The translations under genes were made by a program, and so were the position numbers. From assembly GCA_016218815.1 (NCBI GenBank), contig JACRCX010000119.1:26146-90145 (forward strand): a stretch of 64,000 bases of DNA. Reading direction: 5' to 3'. Below, one piece after another: positions 1-8,325 of this stretch; position 1 is the first letter of the stretch, and each line of letters opens with the position of its first letter. The DNA comes from Deltaproteobacteria bacterium (GTDB lineage Bacteria; Myxococcota_A; Polyangia; DRWM01; JAAZOP01). Under the pieces are notes generated by a model. That model worked only from the letters and a program-made list of their open reading frames with translations. It ran no database searches and had not been told where the DNA came from.

Positions 1-451
1 CCTCGAGCGTGCGCAGCAACGGGTCGAGAAGCCAGACGTGCCCGACGTGCTCGCGGGCGTAGATGGGGAGTTTTTCCGCGCGGTCGATGTCCTCGGTGGA
101 CTCGGACAGCACTTCGCAGAGCCAGTCGGGCGGCAACGTGACGTAGGCGGCTCGCGGAACCGTGGGCATTCGCTCCTCGCGCCATCCGGCCAGATCCGGC
201 ACCAGGATATCCGGTTCCGGTCCGAGGTGCAATTCCGGTTCGAAGAGGATCACCCATCCCCCCGGACCACCGCGTCCGCGCATGAACGGCGGACCGAGCT
301 CCACGCTCAGTGCGGAGGAAGCAAACGCGTGCGGGAAGGCCGGCCGCGGGTGCAGGTGCAGCACCCCGCCGACGACCTCGGCGACCATGTTCGGTGGCGC
401 GTCCAGGACGTCCTGGTAGGTCGCGCGCTTGGGGGCAACCCGTGCAGCCAT
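1..451 (-). CDS. Uma2-family PD-(D/E)XK protein (DUF820), 3' end beyond the window
   Basis: The frame opens at an ATG and runs off the left edge, so 150 residues are seen and the C-terminus is missing. Uma2 proteins are PD-(D/E)XK-fold proteins of about 190 residues, found as solitary genes in cyanobacteria, myxobacteria and others; nuclease activity is inferred from the fold and their role is poorly known. Landmarks visible here are the N-terminal ATYQDVLDAPP segment, the strand FEPELHLG, the PDILVPDLAGW acidic segment, CEVLSESTEDIDRAEKL with its E, S/T, D and K signature, and the strand HVWLLDP. No partner gene is adjacent and the next gene is divergent. Family assignment is fairly sure; function is not. 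Confidence 0.8.
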   Translation of the reverse strand, partial: MAARVAPKRATYQDVLDAPPNMVAEVVGGVLHLHPRPAFPHAFASSALSVELGPPFMRGRGGPGGWVILFEPELHLGPEPDILVPDLAGWREERMPTVPRAAYVTLPPDWLCEVLSESTEDIDRAEKLPIYAREHVGHVWLLDPLLRTLE

Positions 452-638
452 CGGTCTCAACCTAGCACACGTCGGGCGAATTCGACCATCGGCGGTGGCG
501 GCCCTTCGACAAGCTCAGGGCGGGCTGGTCGAGGGTCGGCTGTCGGGGGCGGGGGTGGGCGGTCGGCGGTCGGCGGCGGTCGGCGGGCTTGACCCGACCC
601 GCGCCGGCAGTCCAAGCTCGGGCCAATCGGGAGTTGCC
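452..638. other. Divergent intergenic region with repeats
   Basis: This gap separates the divergent Uma2 and lipoprotein genes. It holds one family 3 dispersed repeat (502-521) and a stretch from about 550 to 592 built from degenerate GGTCGGC-like units. Promoters for both genes should lie here, but no convincing -35/-10 pair was recognised. Confidence 0.5.
502..521. repeat. Family 3 dispersed repeat (CCCTTCGACAAGCTCAGGGC)
   Basis: A 20-base imperfect palindrome, CCCTTCGAC-AAGCTCAGGGC, followed by a partial second half (GGGCTGGTCGAGGG). Related sequences occur at 26206-26273, as an exact tandem pair at 51254-51301, and inside a coding region at 56795-56820. Similar short sequences are frequent in high-G+C genomes and their origin is unknown. 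Confidence 0.6.
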
Positions 639-1529
639 ATGTCGAGAGAAATCGCCGAGGGGCTCGCCGCAACGACAGATCACAGCCATTCGTGGTTCGG
701 CGCCGGATTCGCCGGACCTCCCCGACGGTCCCCGAGCGCCGGGACGGCTCCCGAAGCCGTCGTCGCTGCTGCTGCCGTCCTGTCGGTCCTGGCCGCCGGT
801 TGCGCGACGCTCGACGCGCGGTTCGGACCCGTCGGGTACCACGACAACGTGTACGGCCTCTTCGTTCGCTACGTCGACGCGCCGCGCTACGACCTCATGG
901 GCGCGGACTGGCGCCTGGACAACTTCGTACTCAACGACCACGGGCTCCCGACAGCCGTGAAGGCGACCGATGAGTACACGACGGAGTTGGAGTTCGACGT
1001 CGATGGAGACGGCGAAGACGACCGCGAGGGGACCTTCCGCCTGTACGTGCTGCGGTTCGAGCATCGCCGCGACCCCGGAGTGATCTGGCTGCGGACGTTC
1101 CCCGTCTCGGATCGTCTCGCCGAGCGCGAGTTGCCCGCGCTCGCCGACGACTACGTGCAGGAGGTGGCCGGCGGCAGCTACTTCGCTGTGCGCCTGGCCG
1201 GTCGGCCGATGGTGCAGGATGTGCGGTTGGCCACGGTCGTCATCGAGGAGGGCGAAACGCGGGTGGACGAGACGCCGGCCTGGCAAGTGACGTTCGACGT
1301 CGCCAACGTCGATCAACTCCGCCTGGATCCGAACAGCCGGTCGTCGCGCGTCCGGGTCGTCCTGCTCCGTCCGCCCTTCACCTACCCGGTCCGGGCGCGG
1401 GGCCACGATATGGTCGAGTACACGACTCTCATGGTGCTCGGCTATGCGAACTCGCCCGACTACTTCGATGCGCACGTCGGGGAGTTCCAGGACTTCCTGG
1501 ACCGGATTCGGCTCGAGCAGTCCGAGTAG
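639..1529 (+). CDS. Putative lipoprotein of unknown function
   Basis: I do not recognise the family. The start ATG is chosen because GGGAG lies seven bases upstream; the frame is open further upstream but through repeat-like sequence. The 296-residue product has a long N-terminal region ending in a hydrophobic run, VVAAAAVLSVLAAGC, whose LAAGC fits a lipobox, so outer-membrane or periplasmic anchoring is likely. The mature part is acidic and mixed alpha/beta, with an Asp/Glu-rich segment DVDGDGEDDREG and a C-terminal FQDFLDRIRLEQSE helix. The roughly 40 residues before the hydrophobic run are long for a signal peptide, so the true start may lie further downstream at a codon I cannot identify. 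Confidence 0.6.
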   Translation: MSREIAEGLAATTDHSHSWFGAGFAGPPRRSPSAGTAPEAVVAAAAVLSVLAAGCATLDARFGPVGYHDNVYGLFVRYVDAPRYDLMGADWRLDNFVLNDHGLPTAVKATDEYTTELEFDVDGDGEDDREGTFRLYVLRFEHRRDPGVIWLRTFPVSDRLAERELPALADDYVQEVAGGSYFAVRLAGRPMVQDVRLATVVIEEGETRVDETPAWQVTFDVANVDQLRLDPNSRSSRVRVVLLRPPFTYPVRARGHDMVEYTTLMVLGYANSPDYFDAHVGEFQDFLDRIRLEQSE

Positions 1530-1601
1530 GTCGGCAGAGCCGGACAGCCGGGGTGATGCTCCCGGGTCGCTGTTGTTTCCGGCGGGAGCGGCCGGCGCCC
1601 G

Positions 1602-2057
1602 TCACGGTCCCGCCTCCGGCTCCCCGAACGCGGCGTGGAACGCGGGTGGCAAGGGCACCGGGCGGTTGTCGTCGCCGACCGTCACCATCACGCAGAAGCC
1701 CTCCACCAGCAGGGTCCGGGTGCCATCCCCGCCCACCCGGAAGACCCGGCCCCCGAGTCGGAAGCCCTTGGCGCGCACCTCCTCGACGAAGGTTTCGACT
1801 TCCAGAAGGTCGTCGAACACGGCGGAGGCTTGGTAGCGGCACCCGGTCTCGACGATCGGCAGGTGCCGGTCGTAGGTCAGTCCCAGCTCGCGGAACATCT
1901 CGATCCGGCCCACCTCGAGGTACACGAAGTACTGGTTGTAGTAGACGATGCCCGTCGCATCGGTCTCAGCGTACCGCGCCCGGAAACGAGTGGTGAACAC
2001 CTTCTCCCTCGGCTCTGCGTCCGAGGGGCGGAGCAATCTGTGTTCATCGGTGTCCAT
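1602..2057 (-). CDS. Acyl-CoA thioesterase, YbgC/FadM 4HBT hot-dog fold
   Basis: The 151-residue product has the diagnostic 4-hydroxybenzoyl-CoA thioesterase segment YAETDATGIVYYNQYFVYLE near residue 30, where the Asp in TDATGIVYY is the catalytic carboxylate of the family. Such enzymes hydrolyse acyl-CoA thioesters as cytosolic hot-dog dimers or tetramers; YbgC members associate with Tol-Pal genes, but here the neighbour is glgB. The ATG lies inside glgB: its codon is within the last 14 bases of that gene, so the two are probably translationally coupled. The first codons (MDTDEHR) come from a short tandem repeat that also encodes the glgB C-terminus. Substrate is unknown. Confidence 0.85.
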   Translation of the reverse strand: MDTDEHRLLRPSDAEPREKVFTTRFRARYAETDATGIVYYNQYFVYLEVGRIEMFRELGLTYDRHLPIVETGCRYQASAVFDDLLEVETFVEEVRAKGFRLGGRVFRVGGDGTRTLLVEGFCVMVTVGDDNRPVPLPPAFHAAFGEPEAGP

Positions 2058-2066
2058 CGGTGGTTT
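2035..2066 (-). repeat. Three imperfect 10-bp tandem units at the glgB/thioesterase junction
   Basis: On the minus strand the sequence reads as three imperfect copies of a 10-mer: CACCGATGGA, CACCGATGAA, CACAGATTGC. They encode the last residues and stop of glgB in one frame and the start codon plus first residues of the thioesterase in another. Confidence 0.6.
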
Positions 2067-3975
2067 CTTTCTTCCCCCGGCTCCGCAGGAACACCGCACC
2101 CAGCGGCGGCGCGACGAGCCGCACCGACCACGGGCGACCGTGCGCGCCTTGAGGCGAGGCATCCACTCCGCCGAAGTTCCCCAGCCCGCTGCCGCCGTAC
2201 TCGAGCGCGTCGCTGTTCAGGACCTCTTCCCACCATCCGCCCCGAGGAACGCCGACGCCGTACCCGTATCGTGGCACGGGGGTGAAGTTGCACAGGACGA
2301 GCACGAGATCGTCGTTCGACTCGCCGCGCCGCAGGAAGGTCAGCACGCTCTGGTCGGCGTCGTTGCAGTCGACCCACTCGAAGCTCCGCCCGTCGAAGTC
2401 GCGCTCCCACATCGCGGGCTCGCCGCTGTACAGCCGGTTCAGGTCGGCGACCCAGCGCGCCAGTCCCTGGTGTGACGGGTACTGGAGAAGGTGCCAATCG
2501 AGGCTCGTGTCGTGGTTCCATTCCTTGCGCTGCCCGAACTCCCCGCCCATGAACAGGAGCTTCTTGCCCGGCTGGCCGAACATCCACCCGAAGAGGAGGC
2601 GCAGCGTCGCGAACCTATGCCAGTCGTCGCCGGGCAGGCGCGAGAGCAGCGAGCCCTTGCCGTGGACGACCTCGTCGTGCGACAGGGGCAGGATGAAGTT
2701 CTCCGAGAACGCGTACATCATCCGGAAATTCGCCTCGCCGTGATGGAACCGACGGTGGATGGGATCGCGGGCCAGGTAGGCCAGCGTGTCGTGCATCCAG
2801 CCCAGGTCCCACTTCATGTCGAAGCCGAGCCCGCCGACCCACGCCGGACGGCTCACCATGGGCCAGGACGTCGACTCCTCGGCGATCGTCAGCACGTCCG
2901 GGAAGTCCCGCCGGACGTCCTCGTTGAACCGCCGCAGGAAGTCGATCGCCTCCAGGTTCTCGCGGCCTCCGTGGCGGTTCGGCACCCACTCGCCGGCGGG
3001 GCGGGAGTAGTCGAGGTAGAGCATCGAGGCGACGGCGTCCAGGCGCAGGCCGTCGACGTGGTACTTGTCGAGCCAGAACCGGGCGCTGCTGAGCAGGAAG
3101 CTGCGAATCTCGTGGCGCCCGTAGTTGAAGATTTCCGTGTCCCAGTCCGGATGGTGCCCCTGCCGGCGATCCGCGTGTTCGTAGAGGTGCGTCCCGTCGA
3201 AGTACACCAGTCCGTGCTCGTCCTGCGTGAAGTGCGAAGGGACCCAGTCGAGTATTATGCCGATGCCGCGCCGGTGCAGCGTGTCCACGAGGAACATGAA
3301 GTCCTGCGGCGTGCCGTAGCGGCTCGTCGGCGCGAAGTAGCCCGTGGTCTGGTAGCCCCACGAGCCGTAGAATGGGTGCTCGGTGATCGGCAGCAGCTCG
3401 ACGTGCGTGAAGCCCATCCGCTGCACCCAGTCGGCCAGGGGCTCGGCCAGCTCGCGGTACCCGAGTGAGCGGTTCGCCTCTTCCGGCACGCGGCGCCACG
3501 ACCCGAGGTGGACCTCGTAGATCGAGACCGGCCGATCGGGCGGTCTCCGAACCTTCCGCGCCGCCATCCACTCCGCGTCGCCCCAATCGTACGACAATTC
3601 GTGCACGACCGACCCGGTCCGGGGCGGCAACTCGGCCAGGAGGGCGAACGGGTCGGCCTTGTCGACGTGGTAGCCGTCGAGCCGCGAGACGACGTGGTAC
3701 TTGTAGACCGTGCCGGGTCCGACCCCGGGCAGGAAGCCCTCCCAGACCCCGGACTCCGTCCGGCCGACCAGCGGATGGGCGGAGTCGTTCCAGCCGTTGA
3801 AGTCGCCCATGACCCGAACCGAGGCGGCGTTGGGCGCCCACACCGCGAAGTGCGTCCCCGCCTGGCCGTCGACGGTCATGGGGTGGGCGCCGAGCCTCTC
3901 GTAGAGCCGGTTGTGCGTCCCTTCGCCGAGGAGGTAGAGGTCGTCCCCGGTCAACAGGGTCACGTCATGTCGCAT
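2044..3975 (-). CDS. glgB: 1,4-alpha-glucan branching enzyme (GH13_9), short form
   Basis: The enzyme transfers an alpha-1,4 glucan chain segment to an alpha-1,6 position during glycogen synthesis in the cytosol. The 643-residue product begins with a CBM48 domain (GTHFAVWAPNAASVRVMGDFNGW, near residues 35-57, is its core) and continues as a GH13 barrel: the nucleophile segment HVDGLRLDAVASMLYLDY, the acid IAEESTSWP and the SHDEVVHGKG motif are all intact. It lacks the extra N1 domain of the 728-residue E. coli enzyme, a common short form. The ATG was chosen for the upstream GGCGGGG and the domain boundary; longer open sequence upstream is antisense to the AMMECR1 gene. No other glycogen genes are in the window. 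Confidence 0.96.
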   Translation of the reverse strand: MRHDVTLLTGDDLYLLGEGTHNRLYERLGAHPMTVDGQAGTHFAVWAPNAASVRVMGDFNGWNDSAHPLVGRTESGVWEGFLPGVGPGTVYKYHVVSRLDGYHVDKADPFALLAELPPRTGSVVHELSYDWGDAEWMAARKVRRPPDRPVSIYEVHLGSWRRVPEEANRSLGYRELAEPLADWVQRMGFTHVELLPITEHPFYGSWGYQTTGYFAPTSRYGTPQDFMFLVDTLHRRGIGIILDWVPSHFTQDEHGLVYFDGTHLYEHADRRQGHHPDWDTEIFNYGRHEIRSFLLSSARFWLDKYHVDGLRLDAVASMLYLDYSRPAGEWVPNRHGGRENLEAIDFLRRFNEDVRRDFPDVLTIAEESTSWPMVSRPAWVGGLGFDMKWDLGWMHDTLAYLARDPIHRRFHHGEANFRMMYAFSENFILPLSHDEVVHGKGSLLSRLPGDDWHRFATLRLLFGWMFGQPGKKLLFMGGEFGQRKEWNHDTSLDWHLLQYPSHQGLARWVADLNRLYSGEPAMWERDFDGRSFEWVDCNDADQSVLTFLRRGESNDDLVLVLCNFTPVPRYGYGVGVPRGGWWEEVLNSDALEYGGSGLGNFGGVDASPQGAHGRPWSVRLVAPPLGAVFLRSRGKKETTDGHR

Positions 3976-4077
3976 CGGATCCCCGCCTTTCCCGCGCCCG
4001 ACCGGCGCCGCGCAGCTCCGGCCCGCTTTCTTGATCGTTCCCGGCGATCCTGCAAGCCCCCGAGGCCGGCCGAGCGG

Positions 4078-4119
4078 GAAATTCTCGCGCAGAGACGCGG
4101 AGACGCAGAGGGGGACAAC
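4078..4119 (-). repeat. Family 1 repeat upstream of glgB
   Basis: Read towards glgB this is CCCCCTCTGCGTCTCCGCG followed by TCTCTGCGCGAGAATTTC. It ends 102 nt before the glgB start codon. Further copies lie at 15474-15507, 17624-17657 and 63817-63858, each with the same orientation and similar distance relative to a start codon. Confidence 0.7.
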
Positions 4120-4213
4120 AGGCTCACCACAGGGACAGCAGGCCGGGCCTTGACGGGTCGTGCGGGTGGCGGCAGGCTGGATTCGGCGAGGTCGGCGCAT
4201 GCAAGGAATGCAG

Positions 4214-5038
4214 ATGAAGGCCCGGACCTGGATTGTCGTGGCGCTGGCGGCGATGTCCGCCTGGGCGTGCCGGTCCGCGCGCGCGGGCGGGCCCGAGACC
4301 GGCGCGCGGGTTGAGGAGGCGAGCGGCGGCAGGGGCGCCGACGCCGCGAGCGGGCAGGTGGGCGAGGCGGGGTCGAGTCCGGCGGACGGGGGCGAGGCAT
4401 CCGCGGGGCCGACCGAGGCCGAGCGGCGGCTGCTGCTGGCGCTGGCGCGCGCTTCGATCGAGACGCGGCTCTCGGGCGAGGATGCGCCGAGGCTCGACCC
4501 GGGCTGCGTGACGCCGTACCTCTCGCAGCCGCTGGCGTGCTTCGTGACGCTGAACACGAGCGACGGGGAGCTTCGGGGCTGCATCGGGATGTTCGAGGCG
4601 GAGACGCCGCTGTGGGAGAACGTGATGAACCGGGCGCGCGCGGCGGCCTTCACCGACACCCGTTTCCTGCCGGTGCGGGAGGACGAGCTGCCCGGGCTGG
4701 TCCTGGACATCAGCATCCTCACCGCGCCGCAGCCGTTCCCGTTCAGCGCGCCCGAGGACCTGCTGGCCCGCCTGCGGCCGCTGGTCGACGGCGTGATTCT
4801 CCACAGCCCCTGGGGCTCCTCGACGTTCCTGCCGCAGGTCTGGGAGCAGCTCCCGGACCGGGAGGAGTTCCTCGGCCACCTGTGCCGCAAGCACGGCGCG
4901 CCGGCCGACTGTTGGCGCGACCCGGAGCTGCGCGTCGAGACCTACCAGGCGATCGTCTTTTCCGAGCGCGAGCTGCCCGCGCGTGACGGCGACTGGTTCA
5001 CCATCGACGGGGACGGGCAGGTCCACTGCACGCCGTAG
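4214..5038 (+). CDS. AMMECR1-domain protein (AmmeMemoRadiSam system protein A-like) with export signal
   Basis: The AMMECR1 domain fills about residues 90-270: LACFVTLNTSDGELRGCIGM with the signature LRGCIG, then NRARAAAFTDTRFLPV, LDISILTAP, LHSPWGSSTFLPQVW and a C-terminal TYQAIVFSE strand. AMMECR1 proteins are normally cytosolic and in bacteria accompany a Memo-like protein and a radical-SAM enzyme; neither is nearby. Here an N-terminal MKARTWIVVALAAMSAWAC looks like a signal peptide, possibly a lipobox, though Trp at -2 is unusual; a linker rich in Gly, Ala and Glu follows. The third of three in-frame ATGs is chosen because AGGA precedes it and it starts the signal. The 3' end overlaps the convergent CDF gene by 41 bases. 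Confidence 0.85.
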   Translation: MKARTWIVVALAAMSAWACRSARAGGPETGARVEEASGGRGADAASGQVGEAGSSPADGGEASAGPTEAERRLLLALARASIETRLSGEDAPRLDPGCVTPYLSQPLACFVTLNTSDGELRGCIGMFEAETPLWENVMNRARAAAFTDTRFLPVREDELPGLVLDISILTAPQPFPFSAPEDLLARLRPLVDGVILHSPWGSSTFLPQVWEQLPDREEFLGHLCRKHGAPADCWRDPELRVETYQAIVFSERELPARDGDWFTIDGDGQVHCTP

Positions 5039-6398
5039 CGGGTTCGGTGTGGACGACGACCGAGGCGATCTTCTCGGCAAGACGCCGGACGCGCAGCTCG
5101 ATCCGCGTCGCCCGCGCGTGCGCCTCTTCGAGCGACAGCGAGGCGTCCAGCTCGCAGCTCAGCGCGACCCACAGGCGATCCTCGCCCTCGAGGATCGTGA
5201 CCTCGGAGCAGCACGACGCCCCTTCCTCCGCGGCCGCCTCCCGGATGCGCGCGACGAGGGACGCGTTGTCCGCGGTCACGTCCCGGCGATCGGACGCCGC
5301 GCGGTCGAAGGACTCCAGGTGCGTGCGGAACGCCCGGATGCCGGGGAACAGCCTGCGGGCCCGTTCCTCGACCTCCGTGCCGCACCGGTGGGCCTCCGCG
5401 AGCGACTTGCCCGGGGGCCACTCAAGGTGTACGGCGACGTCGAGGCCCTGGGAGGTCCGCTGGATCCGCAGGTCGTGCATCCGGGCGCCGACCGCACCCG
5501 CGAGGCGCTCCACGGTCTCTCCCAGGCCCTCGGGGTGCCCGCCGTCCGGCTCCGCGTGTACGAGGACGTCGGCGTCCTCGAAGTCCCGGCGCAGGGCGTC
5601 CTCGACGGTGTCGGTGAGCGCGTGCACCGCCTCCAGGTTGAGGGCTGGGTCCACGGCGACCTTGAGGTCGATGAAGTGCTTCGGTCCGGCCTCGCGGACG
5701 CGGACGTCGTAGGCCCGTCGGACGCCCGGGACGGCGAGCGCCACCCGCTCCGCGCGCGGCCGGTGGTCGGGCGGCACGCGGTCGATCAGTGCGTCGACGG
5801 CCTTCTTGCCCAGGCGAACGGAGATCCAGACGACGAGCAGTCCGACGGCGATGGCGCCGACGGCGTCGGCCTGCGGGTAGCCCGCCTGCGTCAGGACGAG
5901 GCCGACGAGGACGACGGCCGAGCTGGCGATGTCGCTGGAGAAGTGCAGGGCATCGGCCTCGAGCGCCGCGCTGCGCGTCCTGCGGGCCACGCGTATCAGG
6001 GCCCGGCTGCGCGTGAAGTCGATGACGATGGCCAGCACGAGCACGCCGTAGCTCCACGCGTTGACCTCGACCACCGGCGCGCGGAAGAACAGCCGCTCCA
6101 CGGCCTCGTAGAAGATCCAGAGGCAGGTCACCAGGAGCAGCAGCGTCTCGACGAGTGCGGAGAGGTTGTCGACCTTGTGGTGGCCGTAGGGATGGTCGCC
6201 GTCGGCGGGGCGGTCGGAGACGCGGACGGAGAACCACGTCATCATGGCGGCCAGGAGATCGAGGCCGGAGTGGGCGGCTTCGGAGAGGATGCCGAGGCTG
6301 CCGGTGAGGAGGCCGACCACGAGCTTGGTTCCGGTGAGGAACACGGCGGCGCCCACCGAAACCAGCGCGACACGGTTCTTTTCCCGCTGGTCGCTCAC
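4998..6398 (-). CDS. Cation diffusion facilitator (CDF) with three tandem C-terminal domains
   Basis: CDF proteins export divalent metal ions (Zn, Fe, Mn, Co) across the inner membrane by proton antiport, as dimers. The first ~205 of 466 residues carry six predicted membrane segments and the family motifs: SEAAHSGLDLLA with the TM2 His and Asp, HPYGHHKVDNL, and DALHFSSDIASS with the TM5 metal-site His/Asp. The rest is unusual: three successive ferredoxin-like cytoplasmic domains, roughly 208-280, 290-370 and 380-455, where most family members have one. The start ATG overlaps the stop of the upstream Na/Pi cotransporter gene (ATGA), so the two are translated as an operon. Metal specificity cannot be read from the sequence. 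Confidence 0.92.
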   Translation of the reverse strand: MSDQREKNRVALVSVGAAVFLTGTKLVVGLLTGSLGILSEAAHSGLDLLAAMMTWFSVRVSDRPADGDHPYGHHKVDNLSALVETLLLLVTCLWIFYEAVERLFFRAPVVEVNAWSYGVLVLAIVIDFTRSRALIRVARRTRSAALEADALHFSSDIASSAVVLVGLVLTQAGYPQADAVGAIAVGLLVVWISVRLGKKAVDALIDRVPPDHRPRAERVALAVPGVRRAYDVRVREAGPKHFIDLKVAVDPALNLEAVHALTDTVEDALRRDFEDADVLVHAEPDGGHPEGLGETVERLAGAVGARMHDLRIQRTSQGLDVAVHLEWPPGKSLAEAHRCGTEVEERARRLFPGIRAFRTHLESFDRAASDRRDVTADNASLVARIREAAAEEGASCCSEVTILEGEDRLWVALSCELDASLSLEEAHARATRIELRVRRLAEKIASVVVHTEPATACSGPARPRRW

Positions 6399-8203
6399 GG
6401 CGGCTGATGTCCTCCCGGCGGCTTTCCGGCCGTTTCATCCGGCGGCGGGGGGATCGTCTCCTCGTGGAAGATGGACTCGTCGACGGGCACGAACCCGTCC
6501 CTGGGGAGGGAGGCCCGTTCGATCTCCTCCGCGTGCTTGCCGAATTTCTGCGGCTTGACGAAGAACAGCGGCTCCATTTCGTGGATGGCGATCGTCTTGG
6601 AGTGCCGGACGATCTTGTCGAAACATCCGACGAAGCGGTGGTAGAACATGGCCGTCAGGGCATCCTCGCACTTCTCGAGCACCCGCTGCCGGTGCTGGTC
6701 CTTGAGCGCGCGGCTCCGCGTGGCGTACTCGTCCCGGCGCGCGAGGATCCGGGTCGCCAGCTCGCGGCGGTCCTCCACGGAGAGCATCGGGTCCAGCGAC
6801 AGCTCGGTCAGGCGCAGGATCTCCTCCGCGCGGTGGTACAGGTCGACGAGCTGCGCCATGCTCTCGTCGTCGAACCAGATCTTGCGGTGGACCTTGTCGG
6901 TCACCAGCTCGACGAGCAGGGTCGAGTGGTCCCCGATGCGCTCGATGTCCGCCACCGACCCCTGGAGCTGTTGCACGATCAGGGCCTGGCGGCGGGAGAG
7001 CTGGTGCGAGGCGACGCGCAGGAGGTATTCCAGGATCGTCTTCTTCAGCTCGTTCACCGCCTGCTCGTGCTTCTCGACCTGCGCGAACGGCTCGCTCTTC
7101 ATCTGGACGAAGCCGCGCATCGCGGCGATCAGCGTCCGGCGGGCCAGCGACGCCATGCGCCGGGTCTCGCGCATCGCGGCGGCGATGGCCATCTCCGGCG
7201 TATCGATGTACCGGTCATCCAGGTGCGTGTGCTCCGGGGTCTTGGCCTTCGAGGGCGTGAGGCGCTCGACGAGGCGGGCGAAGGGATAGGCGAAGGGGAG
7301 CACGAGGGCCGCGTTGATCACCTGGACCAGGGTGTGGGCGTTGGCGATCTGGTGGGTCATGTCGCCTCCGAGCGCCGGCACGGCCCACAGGTAGAAGCGC
7401 AGCATGGCGACGGCGAGCAGCGCGCCGAGGACGTTGAAGGCGAGGTGTGCCATCGCGGACCGCCGCGCCTCGATGTTCGTGCCGACCATGCCGAAGAGCG
7501 TGGTGGTACACGTGCCGATCTGCGCGCCCAGCACGAGCGCGAAGGCTTGTGCGAGATCGGTGAGCACGCCCGAGCCGGCCAGGATGAAGAGCATGCCGAT
7601 CATCGCGCCGCTGCTTTGCAGCACCGTGGTCACCACGGTCCCGACGACCACGCCGAGCAGCACGCCGCCGACCGAGTCGGCCGAGGCGTAGGACAGGGCA
7701 GCCTGCAGCTCGCCGCTCGATCGCAGCGGCCGGACGCCCTCGCCCATGACCCGCATGCCGAGGAACAGCAGGCCGAAGCCGAGGACGACCTGGCCGAGGT
7801 GGCGGACGAAGGGCCGGCGGCCGGCCGCCAGCTCGAGCGCCAGGCCCAGGGCGATGGCGGCGAAGCACCAGTCGTCGAGCCGGAACGAGACGAGCTGCAT
7901 CGACAGGGTCGTGCCGACGTTGGCGCCGAGGATCACGGCGATCGAGGACGCCAGGGTCATCAGGCCGGCGTTGATGAAGCCGACCACCATGGTGGTCGTC
8001 GGGCCCGAATGGACGATGGCGCCGAAGAGGGTTCCCGCCGCGAATCCCGCGGTGCGGTGGCGCGTGATCCGGAACAGCATCCCCCGCAGGCGGCTGCCGG
8101 CCGCCTGCTTGAGGCCGTCCGACATGAGACGCATCCCGAAGAGGAAGAGCGCGAGCCCTCCCAGCATCTGCCCGATCAGGAACGCGATCTCCGACCCGCT
8201 CAT
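6395..8203 (-). CDS. Na+/phosphate cotransporter family protein with C-terminal PhoU-like domain
   Basis: This 602-residue inner-membrane protein belongs to the NptA/YjbB family (Na/Pi cotransporter II repeats), which moves phosphate with sodium. Two inverted repeats are visible: VILGANVGTTL with GAIVHSGPTTTMV in the first and VVTTVLQSSGAMIGM with GAQIGTCTTTL in the second. The first repeat has HSG in place of the usual QSS. From about residue 345 the protein is soluble and helical, matching PhoU-type bundles (ERIGDHSTLLVEL). The ATG at 8203 is preferred to a GTG four codons upstream, which has no free ribosome site. It is first in a two-gene unit with the CDF exporter. Direction of phosphate transport is not evident. 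Confidence 0.9.
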   Translation of the reverse strand: MSGSEIAFLIGQMLGGLALFLFGMRLMSDGLKQAAGSRLRGMLFRITRHRTAGFAAGTLFGAIVHSGPTTTMVVGFINAGLMTLASSIAVILGANVGTTLSMQLVSFRLDDWCFAAIALGLALELAAGRRPFVRHLGQVVLGFGLLFLGMRVMGEGVRPLRSSGELQAALSYASADSVGGVLLGVVVGTVVTTVLQSSGAMIGMLFILAGSGVLTDLAQAFALVLGAQIGTCTTTLFGMVGTNIEARRSAMAHLAFNVLGALLAVAMLRFYLWAVPALGGDMTHQIANAHTLVQVINAALVLPFAYPFARLVERLTPSKAKTPEHTHLDDRYIDTPEMAIAAAMRETRRMASLARRTLIAAMRGFVQMKSEPFAQVEKHEQAVNELKKTILEYLLRVASHQLSRRQALIVQQLQGSVADIERIGDHSTLLVELVTDKVHRKIWFDDESMAQLVDLYHRAEEILRLTELSLDPMLSVEDRRELATRILARRDEYATRSRALKDQHRQRVLEKCEDALTAMFYHRFVGCFDKIVRHSKTIAIHEMEPLFFVKPQKFGKHAEEIERASLPRDGFVPVDESIFHEETIPPPPDETAGKPPGGHQPP

Positions 8204-8274
8204 GCGACCACGCACCCCGCGAATACCGAGACATACCGCAGATCAGGCGTCGCTGCGAAATTCTCCCCTGCACC

Positions 8275-8304
8275 TTGCCACCACCCCCCGGGTTCCTCTA
8301 TCTT
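8275..8304 (+). promoter_or_regulatory. Candidate sigma-70-type promoter for ybjN-pspA
   Basis: TTGCCA and TATCTT are separated by 18 bases, matching 5 of 6 and 4 of 6 consensus positions. The -10 ends 21 bases before the ybjN-like ATG. It is the only reasonable match in this divergent intergenic region, but such matches arise by chance. Confidence 0.35.
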
Positions 8305-8325
8305 GCCTGCGTCAGGGGAGGAAAC

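Noticed and set aside
38..592. Plus-strand open frame over the Uma2 gene
   Set aside because: Antisense to a clear Uma2 frame and runs into the GGTCGGC repeat; not a real gene.
4140..4213. Earlier in-frame starts for the AMMECR1 gene
   Set aside because: The upstream ATGs add Arg-rich residues that would weaken the signal peptide, and the AGGA site fits ATG 4214.
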